The notes: generated by a model not told the origin, from the sequence alone. 64,000 nt of DNA from Cupriavidus pampae (GCF_914271485.1 NZ_CAJZAG010000001.1:496001-560000), one strand, 5' to 3'; positions 36,947-46,695 are shown, numbered from the stretch's first letter. Numbers and translations: made by a program.

Positions 36947-39496
36947 ATGTCCCTTGCATGCTTCCATTGCGGCCAGCCAGTCGGCTCCGGCGGGCCGCTC
37001 TCTCCCCCCCTGTCCATTCCGCTCGATGGCACGCCCAGAGCATTCTGCTGCGGCGGCTGCCTGACGCTTGCCCGCACCCTGCATGCGGCCGGATTCGGTC
37101 ACTTCTATGGCGACGCCGCGCGCTTCGCGCGGCCACTCGAGGGCTCTGCACGGGACGAGGCGGCGCTGGTGTGGGCGGCTTACGACGCGCCCGAACTGCG
37201 CGCGCAATTCGTACGGCCGGTCGGCAATGACGAGGCCGAGATCACGCTGGCGCCCGAGAACATTCGCTGCGCGGCGTGCGCATGGCTGATCGAGCAGCAC
37301 CTGCAGCAGTTGCCGGGCGTGGTCTCCGCGGTGGCCAACGTGGCCACACGGCGCGTGGTGGTGCGGTGGCGCGTGGCCGCGCATTCGGTTGCCGACCTGC
37401 TGGCCGCGCTGGCCGACATCGGCTATCTCGCGTGGCCATTCGAACTGGGCCGTGGCGACCGCGAGGACCGCCGCGAACGCCGCGCGCTGCTGATGCGCGT
37501 GGCCGTGGCCATGCTCGCGATGATGCAGGTCATGATGTACGCGTGGCCGGTCTATACCTACGAAGCCACCATCGACACGGGCCTGCTGACGCTGATGCGC
37601 TGGGCCAGCTTCGCGCTGACGCTGCCGGTGGTGACCTACTCCGCATGGCCGATTTTCACAGGCGCATGGCGCGATCTGCGCCGCCACCGCGCGGGCATGG
37701 ACGTGCCGGTGGCGATCGGCGTGGCGGCGGGCTTTATCGCCAGCACCGTGGCGATGCTGCGCGATGGTGGGAAGGGTGGGGGCGAGGTCTACTTCGACTC
37801 GGTCACGATGTTCGTGGCCTTTCTGTTGCTGGCACGATATCTGGAACTACGCGTACGCCAGGCCTCGCGCAGCGGCGCCGAAATGCTCGCGCGCCAGTTG
37901 CCGGCTACCTGCGAGCGGGTGGCAATGCGAGAGGACGTGACAGATGGCGTGGCGGACGCCGGCGGCGCGGACGCGCGCGGGTTGGAACCCAGCGGCACCG
38001 GTGAGCGCATTCCGGTGGCGCGGCTGCGCGTGGGCGATCGCGTGCGCGTGAAAGCGGGAGACGTGGTACCCGCGGACGGCACCATCGTCGCGGGCGCGAG
38101 CGAGTTCGACGAGGCGCTGTTGACCGGCGAGTCGCGCCCGGTGCCGCGTGGCGTTGGCGCAACGGTGCTGGCAGGCAGCTACAACAGCACCAGTCCGGTG
38201 GAGTTCGCGGTGACGCGCATCGGCGCGGCGACGCGGCTGGCGGAGATCGTGGCGGTGCTGGACCGCGCGCTGACCGACAAGCCACGTATCGCCGCGCTGG
38301 CCGACCGAGTGGCCGCGTGGTTCGTCGCCACGCTGCTATTGCTCGCCGCGCTCACCGGCGCGGTCTGGGCGCTGTGGATCGATCCCGCGCGCGCGTTGCC
38401 GGTCACGGTGGCGGTGCTGGTCGTGAGCTGTCCGTGCGCACTTTCCCTGGCCGCGCCCGCCGCGCTGGCCGCCGCCGGCGCCGCGCTGTCGAGGCGGGGG
38501 CTGCTGATGGTGCGTGGCCATGCCATCGAGACGCTCGCGCGCGTGACCGACGTCGTGCTCGACAAGACCGGCACGCTGACGGAAGGGCGCTTCTCGCTGG
38601 TGGCGACGGAGGTATTCGGCGCGCTCGACGCGACGCGGTGCCACGCGCTGGCCGCCGCCATGGAACGCGACAGCGAGCACCCGATCGGCCGCGCGCTGCG
38701 GGCGGCCGGCACGGGCGATATCGATGCGATGCCGCTCGATGCGCGGCGCAACGTACCGGGGCAGGGCATCGAGGCCACGCTGGGCAAACGGCGCCTGCGG
38801 CTCGGCAACCACACGTTTGTCACCGCGGCAATCAACGCCGCGCCGGCCATGCGGACCACGCAAGCTACGCAGGACGCGCCGTCGCCCCAACTCACCGAAG
38901 CCACCCCCATCTGGCTCGGTGACGAGCAAGGGCTGCTCGCGCGCTTCCAGCTCGCGGACGTGGCACGACCGCAGGCGGATGCGCTGCTCCGCGGGTTGCG
39001 TCGGCTGGGGGTGCAGGTGCACCTGCTATCGGGCGACCACGTCGACGCGGTGCGCGGGTGGGCGCAACGCTTCGGCATCGCCAGTGCGGCGGGCGCGCGC
39101 ACGCCCGAAGCCAAGCGCGACGATGTAGCGGCGCTGCAGCGCAAGGGCGCCGTGGTGCTGGCCGTCGGCGATGGCATCAACGACGCCCCGGTTCTCGCGC
39201 AGGCTCATGTCTCGATCGCGCTCGGCAGCGGCGCGCCGCTCGCGCAGGCCGGCGCGGACGCGGTGCTGATGCACGACCATATCGCCACCATCGCCACCGC
39301 GATAACGGTGGCCCGCCGTACGCGCCGCGTCATGCGGCAGAACCTCGCGTGGGCCTTCGCCTACAACATGGTCGCCATTCCGCTGGCGGCCACCGGTCAC
39401 GTCACCGCCTGGATGGCCGGCATCGGCATGTCGGCGTCATCGCTGCTGGTGGTGCTCAACGCATGGCGCCTGCTGCGCGTCCCACACGAGGACTGA
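36947..39496 (+). CDS. ccoI: Copper-translocating P-type ATPase CcoI (FixI)
   Basis: Inner-membrane P1B ATPase that supplies copper for assembly of the cbb3 oxidase CuB centre, 849 residues. N-terminal Cys cluster (CFHCGQPV, FCCGGCLTLA), HMA domain with CAAC (about 108-111), transmembrane CPC at 495-497 (VVSCPCALSLA), phosphorylated Asp539 in DKTGTLTEG, SEHPIGRAL, and GDGINDAPVLAQ. The actuator region has an extra ~30-residue Gly/Asp-rich stretch (about residues 325-350). A perfect FNR box and -10 lie directly upstream; ccoS starts 2 nt after the stop. Confidence 0.95.
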   Translation: MSLACFHCGQPVGSGGPLSPPLSIPLDGTPRAFCCGGCLTLARTLHAAGFGHFYGDAARFARPLEGSARDEAALVWAAYDAPELRAQFVRPVGNDEAEITLAPENIRCAACAWLIEQHLQQLPGVVSAVANVATRRVVVRWRVAAHSVADLLAALADIGYLAWPFELGRGDREDRRERRALLMRVAVAMLAMMQVMMYAWPVYTYEATIDTGLLTLMRWASFALTLPVVTYSAWPIFTGAWRDLRRHRAGMDVPVAIGVAAGFIASTVAMLRDGGKGGGEVYFDSVTMFVAFLLLARYLELRVRQASRSGAEMLARQLPATCERVAMREDVTDGVADAGGADARGLEPSGTGERIPVARLRVGDRVRVKAGDVVPADGTIVAGASEFDEALLTGESRPVPRGVGATVLAGSYNSTSPVEFAVTRIGAATRLAEIVAVLDRALTDKPRIAALADRVAAWFVATLLLLAALTGAVWALWIDPARALPVTVAVLVVSCPCALSLAAPAALAAAGAALSRRGLLMVRGHAIETLARVTDVVLDKTGTLTEGRFSLVATEVFGALDATRCHALAAAMERDSEHPIGRALRAAGTGDIDAMPLDARRNVPGQGIEATLGKRRLRLGNHTFVTAAINAAPAMRTTQATQDAPSPQLTEATPIWLGDEQGLLARFQLADVARPQADALLRGLRRLGVQVHLLSGDHVDAVRGWAQRFGIASAAGARTPEAKRDDVAALQRKGAVVLAVGDGINDAPVLAQAHVSIALGSGAPLAQAGADAVLMHDHIATIATAITVARRTRRVMRQNLAWAFAYNMVAIPLAATGHVTAWMAGIGMSASSLLVVLNAWRLLRVPHED

Positions 39497-39498
39497 CG

Positions 39499-39717
39499 AT
39501 GGAAATGCTCTACCTGCTCGTGCCGCTGAGCCTCGTGCTGGTGCTGCTGATCGGCGGCTCGCTCTGGTGGGCGCTGCACGCCGGCCAATACGACGACCTC
39601 GACCGCCCCGCCGAGGCGATCCTGCTCGATAACGATCGCCCTGACGATCGTCCCCGCCAAAGCATGACTTCACACAACACCCCCCAAAAAAGTTCATCGC
39701 AATTTCCTCAAAGTTGA
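39499..39717 (+). CDS. ccoS: cbb3-type cytochrome oxidase assembly protein CcoS
   Basis: 72 residues: one N-terminal transmembrane helix ([21 protein letters not shown]) followed by the CcoS motif [19 protein letters not shown] and a polar tail. It is needed for cofactor insertion into cbb3 oxidase. It starts 2 nt after ccoI. The stop codon lies inside the FNR box that serves ccoN. Confidence 0.93.
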   Translation: MEMLYLLVPLSLVLVLLIGGSLWWALHAGQYDDLDRPAEAILLDNDRPDDRPRQSMTSHNTPQKSSSQFPQS

Positions 39718-39727
39718 CCGAGGTCAA
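39714..39727. promoter_or_regulatory. FNR/Anr box of the ccoNOQP promoter
   Basis: TTGACCGAGGTCAA is a symmetric FNR-type palindrome (TTGAC-N4-GTCAA). A TAAAGT -10-like hexamer (39750-39755) begins 22 nt downstream, the same spacing as at ccoI. The box overlaps the ccoS stop codon. A second inverted repeat, GTGAC/GTCAC (39738-39742 with 39754-39758), overlaps the -10. Confidence 0.75.
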
Positions 39728-39802
39728 CGTCGGGGCAGTGACGTTTTACTAAAGTCACTTCGTCATCGGGGTTTTTCTCATATTTCGCTTTTGGGGGTCT
39801 GC

Positions 39803-41293
39803 ATGGAAGTCACCACCGCTGTGCCGCGCACAGAGCTGCGGGCAAACGCGCGCCCGGACGCGCGCGCGGATACCTTCAACTACGGCGTGGTGCGGCAGTT
39901 CGCGATCATGACCGTGGTCTGGGGGATCGTCGGCATGGCCGTCGGCGTGCTGCTGGCAGCGCAGCTGATCTGGCCGGATCTCAACTTCAACACGCCCTGG
40001 CTGTCGTTCGGCCGGCTGCGCCCGCTCCATACCAACGCGGTGATCTTCGCGTTTGGCGGTAGCGCGCTGTTCGCGACGTCGTACTACGTGGTGCAGCGCA
40101 CGTGCCAGGCGCGGCTGTTCTGCGGCCCGCTGGCCGCGTTCACGTTCTGGGGCTGGCAGGCCGTCATCGTCGCGGCCGTCATCACGCTGCCGCTGGGCAT
40201 CACGAGTTCGAAGGAGTACGCCGAGCTCGAATGGCCGATCGACATCCTGATCACGCTTGTGTGGGTGGCCTACGCCATCGTGTTCTTCGGCACGATCATC
40301 CGCCGCAAGACGCGCCATATCTACGTGGCCAACTGGTTCTTCGGCGCGTACATCCTGACCATCGCGCTGCTGCACATCGTCAACAACATCGAGATGCCGG
40401 CCTCGATGTGGAAGTCCTACTCCGCGTACGCGGGCGTGCAGGACGCCATGGTGCAATGGTGGTACGGCCACAACGCGGTGGGCTTCTTCCTCACCACGAG
40501 CTTCCTCGGGATGATGTACTACTTCATCCCCAAGCAGGCCGAACGCCCGATCTACTCGTACCGGCTGTCGATCGTCCACTTCTGGGCGCTCAACTTCACC
40601 TACATGTGGGCCGGTCCCCACCACCTGCAATACACGGCGCTGCCCGACTGGGCACAATCGCTCGGCATGGTGTTCTCGCTGATCCTGCTCGCGCCGTCGT
40701 GGGGCGGCATGATCAACGGCATCATGACGCTGTCGGGGGCCTGGCACAAGCTGCGCACGGACCCGATCCTCAAGTTCCTGGTCGTCGCGCTGTCGTTCTA
40801 CGGCATGGCCACGTTCGAGGGCTCGATGATGTCGATCAAGACCGTGAACGCGCTCTCGCACTACACGGACTGGACCATCGGCCACGTCCACTCGGGCGCG
40901 CTGGGCTGGGTCGCGATGATCTCGGTGGGCTCGCTCTATTACATGATTCCACGCCTGTTCGGCGAGAAGCAGATGTACAGCGTGCGGCTGATCGAATGGC
41001 ACTTCTGGATCGCCACGATCGGCGTGGTGCTGTACATCGCCTCGATGTGGATCGCGGGCGTGATGGAAGGCCTGATGTGGCGTGCCACGCAGCCCGACGG
41101 CACGCTCACCTATGCGTTCGTCGAGGCGGTCAAGGCCAAGTATCCGTTCTATCTGATTCGCCTGCTCGGCGGCCTGTGCTTCCTGTCGGGCATGCTGATC
41201 ATGGCCTGGAACGTGTACCGCACAACCGCCGGCCGACGCGTCGTGAACGCACCCATCCCCACCGCGCTGGCCGCGCAAGTCACCGCGCACTGA
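39803..41293 (+). CDS. ccoN: cbb3-type cytochrome c oxidase subunit I (CcoN)
   Basis: Catalytic heme-copper oxidase subunit of the high-affinity terminal oxidase, 496 residues with about 12-13 transmembrane segments. Metal/heme ligand regions: [33 protein letters not shown] and the paired low/high-spin heme His in [10 protein letters not shown]. The ~25-residue polar N terminus ([20 protein letters not shown]) is longer than in some homologues. A GGGGG ribosome binding site precedes the ATG. First gene of ccoNOQPG. Confidence 0.97.
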   Translation: MEVTTAVPRTELRANARPDARADTFNYGVVRQFAIMTVVWGIVGMAVGVLLAAQLIWPDLNFNTPWLSFGRLRPLHTNAVIFAFGGSALFATSYYVVQRTCQARLFCGPLAAFTFWGWQAVIVAAVITLPLGITSSKEYAELEWPIDILITLVWVAYAIVFFGTIIRRKTRHIYVANWFFGAYILTIALLHIVNNIEMPASMWKSYSAYAGVQDAMVQWWYGHNAVGFFLTTSFLGMMYYFIPKQAERPIYSYRLSIVHFWALNFTYMWAGPHHLQYTALPDWAQSLGMVFSLILLAPSWGGMINGIMTLSGAWHKLRTDPILKFLVVALSFYGMATFEGSMMSIKTVNALSHYTDWTIGHVHSGALGWVAMISVGSLYYMIPRLFGEKQMYSVRLIEWHFWIATIGVVLYIASMWIAGVMEGLMWRATQPDGTLTYAFVEAVKAKYPFYLIRLLGGLCFLSGMLIMAWNVYRTTAGRRVVNAPIPTALAAQVTAH

Positions 41294-41311
41294 CCGGGAA
41301 GGAGCCTGAAG

Positions 41312-41983
41312 ATGTCCTCACAACAACAACGATTCTGGTCCCACGAAACGCTCGAGAAGAACGTCGGCTGGCTGATCCTGGCAACGATCCTCGTGGTCAG
41401 CATCGCCGGTCTCGTGCAGATCGTGCCGCTGTTCTTCCAGCATTCGACGACGCAGCCCGACCCCGGCATTACGCCGTACTCACCGTTGCGGCTGATGGGC
41501 CGCGATATCTATATCCGCGAAGGCTGCGTGGGCTGCCACTCGCAGCAGGTGCGCACGCTGCAGGCGGAAACCGAGCGCTATGGCCACTTCTCCACGGCCG
41601 GCGAGTCGGTGTTCGATCATCCGTTCCTGTGGGGATCCAAGCGCACCGGCCCGGATCTCGCGCGCGTGGGCGGCCGCTATTCAGACGACTGGCAGCGCCT
41701 GCACCTGCGTAATCCGCGCGACGTGGTGCCCGAGTCCGTGATGCCCTCCTATGCGTGGCTGGAGAAGACGCCGCTCGCCACCGACAGCATCCAGGCGCGC
41801 ATGCATGCGCTCAAGCGACTCGGGGTGCCGTACACCGAGGAAGAGATTGCGAAGGCGCCGGATGCGCTCGCGAGCAAGACCGAGGAGGACGCGATGGTCG
41901 CGTATCTGCAGGGCCTCGGCATTAATCGCCGCAACGTGCGTATCGATAACGGCGTTGATGGCAGCGCGCCGCGCAAGGAGTAA
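41312..41983 (+). CDS. ccoO: cbb3-type cytochrome c oxidase subunit II (CcoO)
   Basis: 223-residue membrane-anchored mono-heme cytochrome c. One N-terminal helix ([20 protein letters not shown]) is followed by a periplasmic domain with a single heme c motif, [13 protein letters not shown], and Met ligand candidates ([13 protein letters not shown]). A strong AAGGAG ribosome binding site precedes the ATG. Confidence 0.97.
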   Translation: MSSQQQRFWSHETLEKNVGWLILATILVVSIAGLVQIVPLFFQHSTTQPDPGITPYSPLRLMGRDIYIREGCVGCHSQQVRTLQAETERYGHFSTAGESVFDHPFLWGSKRTGPDLARVGGRYSDDWQRLHLRNPRDVVPESVMPSYAWLEKTPLATDSIQARMHALKRLGVPYTEEEIAKAPDALASKTEEDAMVAYLQGLGINRRNVRIDNGVDGSAPRKE

Positions 41984-41987
41984 CGCC

Positions 41988-42158
41988 ATGGCCATGCTGA
42001 CCGCCATCGTTACCGCGATCTCGATGCTGGTGTTTCTCGGCATCTGCTGCTGGGCGTGGTCCAGGCCGCGCCAGTCCGCCAATCTCGAATCGGCATTGCT
42101 GCCTTTTGCACTGCCGGACGAAACGACAACCTCCCCAGCGGGGGAACCCCGAACATGA
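41988..42158 (+). CDS. ccoQ: cbb3-type oxidase small subunit CcoQ (FixQ)
   Basis: 56 residues with one transmembrane helix (AIVTAISMLVFLGICCWAWS) and a short polar tail. Size, position between ccoO and ccoP and topology identify CcoQ, which stabilises the complex. It overlaps ccoP by 4 bases (ATGA). Confidence 0.92.
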   Translation: MAMLTAIVTAISMLVFLGICCWAWSRPRQSANLESALLPFALPDETTTSPAGEPRT

Positions 42159-43078
42159 GCGATTTCACTTCCGGATTCTGGAGCTACTACATCTCCGCCA
42201 TCGCACTGGTCGGTATCGTGTGGTGCGCATGGCTGCTGCTGTCGCAACGTCGCATCGCCAAGCCGCCCGCGGCGGGCGCGGCCGTCGACGATACCGGTCA
42301 CGTCTGGGACGGCGACCTGCGCGAACTCAACAATCCGCTGCCACGCTGGTGGATGTGGATGTTCCTGCTGTCGTGCGTGTTCGCGCTGGCGTACCTCGTG
42401 CTGTATCCCGGTCTCGGCACCTACGGTGGCGTGCTCGGCTTCTCCTCGCAGGGCGAGCTGGCCGCGCAGCGGCAGGCCGCCGAAGCCAGGCAGCATGCGA
42501 TCTACGCGAAGTACATGAAGATGGACGTGAAGGGCGTTGCCGCCGATCCCGAAGCACGCGAGATCGGCCAGCGCCTGTTCCTCAACTACTGCGCGCAATG
42601 CCATGGCTCCGATGCGCGTGGCAGCCGCGGCTTTCCGAACCTGACCGATACGGACTGGCTGTACGGCGGCGATCCGGACACCATTCGGCAGACCATCACC
42701 AAAGGCCGTAACGGCATGATGCCGTCGTTCGCGGCAGCCGTCGATGGCAAGCTCGCTGGCGACGTCGCACAGTACGTGCGCTCGCTGTCAGGGCTGTCCT
42801 ACGATCCGATTCGCGCATCACGTGGCGAGAACACGTTCAAGACCACGTGCGCGGCCTGCCATGGTGCTTCGGGCAAGGGTAACCAGGCGCTCGGCGCGCC
42901 GAATCTCTCGGACAACGTCTGGCTCTACGGCAGCTCGGAGGGGACCATCGTCGAAGCGATTCTCAAGGGTCATGAGGGCCATATGCCCGCGCACGAGGAG
43001 ATCCTGACGCCGGAGCGCATCCAGATGCTGACCGCGTACGTGTGGGGCCTGTCCAATACGGATGGGGCATCGAAATGA
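42155..43078 (+). CDS. ccoP: cbb3-type cytochrome c oxidase subunit III (CcoP)
   Basis: 307-residue di-heme cytochrome c. Two N-terminal hydrophobic segments (YYISAIALVGIVWCAWLLL and WMWMFLLSCVFALAYLVLYP) are followed by two heme c motifs, CAQCHGSDARG starting at Cys146 and CAACHGASGKG starting at Cys232. GGDPDTIRQTITKGRNGMMPSF is the CcoP signature. It overlaps ccoQ upstream and ccoG downstream by 4 bases each. Confidence 0.97.
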   Translation: MSDFTSGFWSYYISAIALVGIVWCAWLLLSQRRIAKPPAAGAAVDDTGHVWDGDLRELNNPLPRWWMWMFLLSCVFALAYLVLYPGLGTYGGVLGFSSQGELAAQRQAAEARQHAIYAKYMKMDVKGVAADPEAREIGQRLFLNYCAQCHGSDARGSRGFPNLTDTDWLYGGDPDTIRQTITKGRNGMMPSFAAAVDGKLAGDVAQYVRSLSGLSYDPIRASRGENTFKTTCAACHGASGKGNQALGAPNLSDNVWLYGSSEGTIVEAILKGHEGHMPAHEEILTPERIQMLTAYVWGLSNTDGASK

Positions 43079-44520
43079 ATGACAACAGCTGGCGGCCGAT
43101 GGCGATGCCCGGATCGGAGAGTTCCGACGAGGCGCTCTACGAGGTCCGGCGCAAGATCTATCCGCGTTCGGTCACCGGTGCCTTCGATCGCTGGCGCGTC
43201 TGGCTCGTGGTGTTCACGCAGCTGATTTTCTACGGCACGCCGTGGCTGCAGTGGAACGACCGGCAGGCCGTGTTGTTCGATCTCGGCGCCCGCAAGTTCT
43301 ATATCTTCGGGCTGGTGCTGTGGCCGCAGGACGTGATCTACCTGTCGGTGCTACTCGTTATTTCGGCGCTCGCATTGTTTCTGTTCACGGCGATGGCTGG
43401 CCGGTTGTTTTGCGGCTATGCGTGTCCGCAGACGGTCTACACCGAGATCTTTCTCTGGATCGAACGCCGGATCGAAGGCGACCGCTTTGCGCGCATCCGG
43501 CTCGATAGCGACCCGTGGTCGCTGCGCAAGCTGCGCCTCAAGGCGACCAAGCATGCGCTGTGGATCGTCATCGCGCTATGGACCGGTTTCACGTTTGTTG
43601 GCTTCTTCACGCCCATTCGCGCGCTGGGCGGACAGGTGGCGAGTGCCGGGCTGGGGCCGTGGCAGACGTTCTGGATGTTGTTCTACGCGTTTGCAACGTG
43701 GGGCAATGCAGGCTTTATGCGCGAGCAGGTCTGCAAGTACATGTGTCCATATGCGCGTTTCCAGAGCGTGATGGTCGATCGCGATACCTTCGTGGTCACG
43801 TACGACGTCGGTCGTGGCGAGCCGCGCGGCAGCCGTGGCCGCAAGAGCGATCATCGCGCGGCGGGCCTCGGCGACTGCGTGAATTGCAGCATCTGTGTGC
43901 AGGTGTGCCCGACCGGCATCGACATTCGCGAAGGGCTGCAATACGAATGCATCGGTTGTGGCGCATGTATCGACGCGTGCAATCAGGTCATGGACAAGAT
44001 GAGCTATCCGCGCGGACTCATCCGCTACACGTCGGAGAACGCGATGCGGCAGGGGCTGTCGCCGGCCGCGGCGCGCCGGCGTCTGCTGCGGCCACGCGTG
44101 TTCGTGTATGCCGGCATCTGGCTTGCGCTCGTGGCGGGGCTGGCGGTATCGCTGGCGCTGCGCGCGCCGCTCAAGGTGGATATCCTGCGCGATCGCGGCG
44201 CGCTGGCCCGCGAGGTCGACGGCCGCTGGATCGAGAACGTCTACCGGCTGCAGCTGATCAACACCACCGAGGCGCCGATGCAGGTGCGCGTGCAGGCGAA
44301 CGGCCACGACCTTGCGGGCATCATCATCGAGTATGACCGCGCGGCGGAGATTCTGGCGCCCGCGTCGAACCGGCTCGTGCCGGTGCGCATCCGCGTGCCG
44401 ATCGAGGCCGCGCGGCAGGGGACGCACAAGATTGACGTGGTAGTGACCAGCGAACAGAACGGCCACCAGGTGGCCGAGATCGATCAGTCCACCAGCTTTA
44501 TCGTGCCGCGAGAACTTTAA
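43075..44520 (+). CDS. ccoG: Cytochrome oxidase accessory protein CcoG (FixG/RdxA)
   Basis: 481-residue membrane ferredoxin-like protein that in cbb3 systems reduces Cu(II) for CcoI uptake. It has N-terminal transmembrane helices, a conserved CGYACPQTVYTEIF segment, CKYMCPYARFQ, and two ferredoxin-type clusters (CVNCSICVQVCPTGID and CIGCGACIDACNQ). The C-terminal periplasmic Ig-like domain (from about residue 370) ends in QSTSFIVPREL. The start overlaps the ccoP stop. Confidence 0.95.
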   Translation: MNDNSWRPMAMPGSESSDEALYEVRRKIYPRSVTGAFDRWRVWLVVFTQLIFYGTPWLQWNDRQAVLFDLGARKFYIFGLVLWPQDVIYLSVLLVISALALFLFTAMAGRLFCGYACPQTVYTEIFLWIERRIEGDRFARIRLDSDPWSLRKLRLKATKHALWIVIALWTGFTFVGFFTPIRALGGQVASAGLGPWQTFWMLFYAFATWGNAGFMREQVCKYMCPYARFQSVMVDRDTFVVTYDVGRGEPRGSRGRKSDHRAAGLGDCVNCSICVQVCPTGIDIREGLQYECIGCGACIDACNQVMDKMSYPRGLIRYTSENAMRQGLSPAAARRRLLRPRVFVYAGIWLALVAGLAVSLALRAPLKVDILRDRGALAREVDGRWIENVYRLQLINTTEAPMQVRVQANGHDLAGIIIEYDRAAEILAPASNRLVPVRIRVPIEAARQGTHKIDVVVTSEQNGHQVAEIDQSTSFIVPREL

Positions 44521-44529
44521 GGAGATTCC

Positions 44530-44748
44530 ATGCAGACGCAACAAGGCAGGCCGTGGTGGAAGGAGCCATGGCCCTGGCTGCTGATGAGTGGGCCGCTGCT
44601 TGCGATGATCGGCTGCGGCGTAACGATCTGGCTGGCCGCGCAGCATGCGGACCGGCCCGTCGAGGAGGCCGTGCATCGGGGCCTGGTGGTCAATGCGGTC
44701 AATGCGGTCAAGGCCGCCGCCGACGCTGGCAACGCGAGGCAGCCATGA
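44530..44748 (+). CDS. Very short FixH/CcoH-position membrane protein
   Basis: 72 residues with one transmembrane helix (PWLLMSGPLLAMIGCGVTIW) preceded by WWKEPWPW. The N-terminal helix and position right after ccoG recall FixH/CcoH, but those proteins are usually about 150-170 residues and this one stops after ~35 residues beyond the helix. It has a strong AAGGAG ribosome binding site and an ATGA overlap with the next gene, so it is very probably real. It may be a minimal CcoH that keeps only the membrane anchor. Confidence 0.78.
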   Translation: MQTQQGRPWWKEPWPWLLMSGPLLAMIGCGVTIWLAAQHADRPVEEAVHRGLVVNAVNAVKAAADAGNARQP

Positions 44749-44990
44749 AGCTGCGCTGGCTGATGTGGGTGCTATGGCCCGCGTTCATGGTGGCCGGCGT
44801 CGCGACGGCCGCGGTATTCTCGCTGATCGATCCGAGCGACCTGACGCTGTTCGGTCATCCGCTCGAGGCATCGCGCGAGGCGGTCTACACGGTCGGTTTT
44901 CTGCTGGCGTGGGCGTTGTGCGCGGTGTCGAGCGGGTTGACGCTCTACACGCTGCCGGCTCCGCTGGCGGAGACCGATGAGATGGAATAG
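44745..44990 (+). CDS. Small two-helix membrane protein of the cco cluster
   Basis: 81 residues with two predicted transmembrane helices (LMWVLWPAFMVAGVATAAVF and YTVGFLLAWALCAVSSGLTL) separated by a short loop with SLIDPSDLTLFG. I do not recognise the family. The 4-base ATGA overlap with the gene before it and the location at the end of the ccoG unit suggest a role in oxidase assembly or stability. Confidence 0.72.
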   Translation: MKLRWLMWVLWPAFMVAGVATAAVFSLIDPSDLTLFGHPLEASREAVYTVGFLLAWALCAVSSGLTLYTLPAPLAETDEME

Positions 44991-45023
44991 GCCGAGGTGA
45001 GCTGAATGCGCGCGAACGGGCCG

Positions 45024-45785
45024 TCAGCAGGTGCGACTGTAGATCTGCCGGAGTCCGTCGACATCGACGAGCTTTACATGACGCTGGCGGATCTGGATCA
45101 GTCCGGCCTCGGCGAAGCGCGAGAACAGTCGGCTCACGGTCTCGAGCTTGAGGCCGAGATAGCTGCCGATTTCTTCGCGGCTCATGCGCAGCACGAATTC
45201 GGTGGACGAGTAGCCGCGCACGGACAGGCGCGTCGAAAGGTTGATCAGGAACGCAGCCAGACGTTCTTCCGCTCGCATGGAGCCGAGCGTCATCAGCATC
45301 ATTTGGTCCTGCGAGATCTCGCGGCTCATCAGGCGCAGGAACTGTTGCTGCAGCGAGGGGAGTTCGCTCGAGAGCGAGGTCAGGTCATTGAAGCGGACCA
45401 CGCAGACTTCGGTGTCCTCGAGTGCGGACGCATCGGAGGCGTGCTGCATCTCGCTGAGACCGTCGAGGCCGACGATCTCGCCGGGCAGATGAAAGCCCGT
45501 GATCTGCGAGCGGCCGTCTTCCATCGTGATATGCGTCTTCAACGTGCCGAAGCGCACCGCGTAGACCGCGGTCAGCGGGTCGCCCATGCGATAGAGCGTC
45601 TCGCCCTTGTGCACGCGAAAGCGTTCCTGCACGAGCGTATCGATCTTTTCGAGGTCCTGCTTGTTCATGCCAACAGGCAGACAGAGTTGCCCCATCGCAC
45701 ACGTGGAGCAACGGGGAGACATCTCGGTGATCGGGATGGGCGTGAGCAATTGAGACCTGTCGGTGAAGCGCGCTCGCGGGGGCAC
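45024..45785 (-). CDS. fnr: FNR/CRP-family oxygen-responsive regulator
   Basis: 253 residues from this GTG start. The N-terminal CSTC...C cluster (Cys26, Cys29, Cys35) plus a fourth Cys in DTEVCVVRF supply the [4Fe-4S] ligands of true FNR proteins. A cNMP-binding-type beta roll and an HTH with the E-xx-SR recognition helix LKLETVSRLFSRF follow, which predict TTGAT half-site binding. An internal TTG at 45749 (giving MLTPIPITEMSPRC) is an alternative start with a weak AGG. It lies next to its likely targets, the cco genes. Confidence 0.93.
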   Translation of the reverse strand: MPPRARFTDRSQLLTPIPITEMSPRCSTCAMGQLCLPVGMNKQDLEKIDTLVQERFRVHKGETLYRMGDPLTAVYAVRFGTLKTHITMEDGRSQITGFHLPGEIVGLDGLSEMQHASDASALEDTEVCVVRFNDLTSLSSELPSLQQQFLRLMSREISQDQMMLMTLGSMRAEERLAAFLINLSTRLSVRGYSSTEFVLRMSREEIGSYLGLKLETVSRLFSRFAEAGLIQIRQRHVKLVDVDGLRQIYSRTC

Positions 45786-45831
45786 GATGAATGCATTCTA
45801 GCGTGCGCGCCTAGACGAAAGCGAGGAACAG

Positions 45832-46632
45832 TTGATATTTGAGGTACTTTTCAGCGTATTCCTATTAGCGTTGCTGGGCGGCATCCATTGCGCGGCGATG
45901 TGTGGTGGCATTGCGCTTGTCGTGTCGAGCGCGAGCACCGAGACGGCCACGCCGGTGCATCTCATCGCGCGGCAACGCATGCACGCATGGCGACGCGCGT
46001 GGTGGCGCGACACACTCGCGTTGCACGCGGGACGTGTATCGACGTACGCGTTGCTTGGTGCGCTGATGGGTGCGATCGGCACGCTCGCGTGGAAGCATGA
46101 CGTGCTGCCATTGCAGCGATCGCTGTTTGCGCTGGGCAGCGCCATGCTGATCGGTACAGGCCTCTGGTTGATGATCGGCGGCGCGGTGCGCATGCCATGG
46201 CTCGAACGGGTGATCGCGCGCGTGGCGGCTGCCTTCGGTGACAACGTCGGAGGCAGTGGGCGATTGCGTGGAGGCCTGCGTGGGGGGTTGCGTGGGGTGT
46301 GGGCCGGCATCGGCGCGCTGCCTCGACGCTATATGATCGGGCTCGCGTGGGGGCTGGTGCCGTGCGGCATGGTCTACGCCGCGCTCGGGTTGGCGTTGCT
46401 GGCGGGCAACGCGGCATCGGGGGCGCTGGTGATGACCGCGTTCGGTCTCGGCACGTTGCCTAACCTCGTGGTGCTGTCCGGATTTGCGGGTTGGCTGCGC
46501 CGGCAGGCACGCCGCCCGGCGGTGCGGATGCTGGCCGGGCTGGCGGTGGCGGGTTTCGGGCTGGCCGGGGTGGCCCGCGCGGCGCTGCTGCCGGAGATGC
46601 TGGCGCGGCACGGTTTCTGTCTGGTGTTCTGA
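45832..46632 (+). CDS. TauE/SafE-family (CcoH-like cluster) membrane protein
   Basis: 266-residue integral membrane protein with about six transmembrane segments. The first holds LALLGGIHCAAMCGGIALV, the Cys/His pattern of the DsbD/SafE-like proteins found beside cbb3 oxidase genes and proposed to act in copper or thiol handling. It starts with TTG behind an AGCGAGGAAC ribosome binding site; no ATG or GTG upstream fits. It is divergent from fnr with a 46-nt gap. Confidence 0.87.
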   Translation: MIFEVLFSVFLLALLGGIHCAAMCGGIALVVSSASTETATPVHLIARQRMHAWRRAWWRDTLALHAGRVSTYALLGALMGAIGTLAWKHDVLPLQRSLFALGSAMLIGTGLWLMIGGAVRMPWLERVIARVAAAFGDNVGGSGRLRGGLRGGLRGVWAGIGALPRRYMIGLAWGLVPCGMVYAALGLALLAGNAASGALVMTAFGLGTLPNLVVLSGFAGWLRRQARRPAVRMLAGLAVAGFGLAGVARAALLPEMLARHGFCLVF

Positions 46633-46695
46633 GCCCCGGCATCGTCGTCGGGGGGATATTTCATGCCGGTTGTTAGGGCTTGCACGGGGGGCGGG

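Noticed and set aside
45786..45831. FNR box controlling fnr itself
   Set aside because: The gap has only a TCTAG/CTAGA inverted repeat; the TTGAT at the SafE start has no matching ATCAA half at the right spacing.
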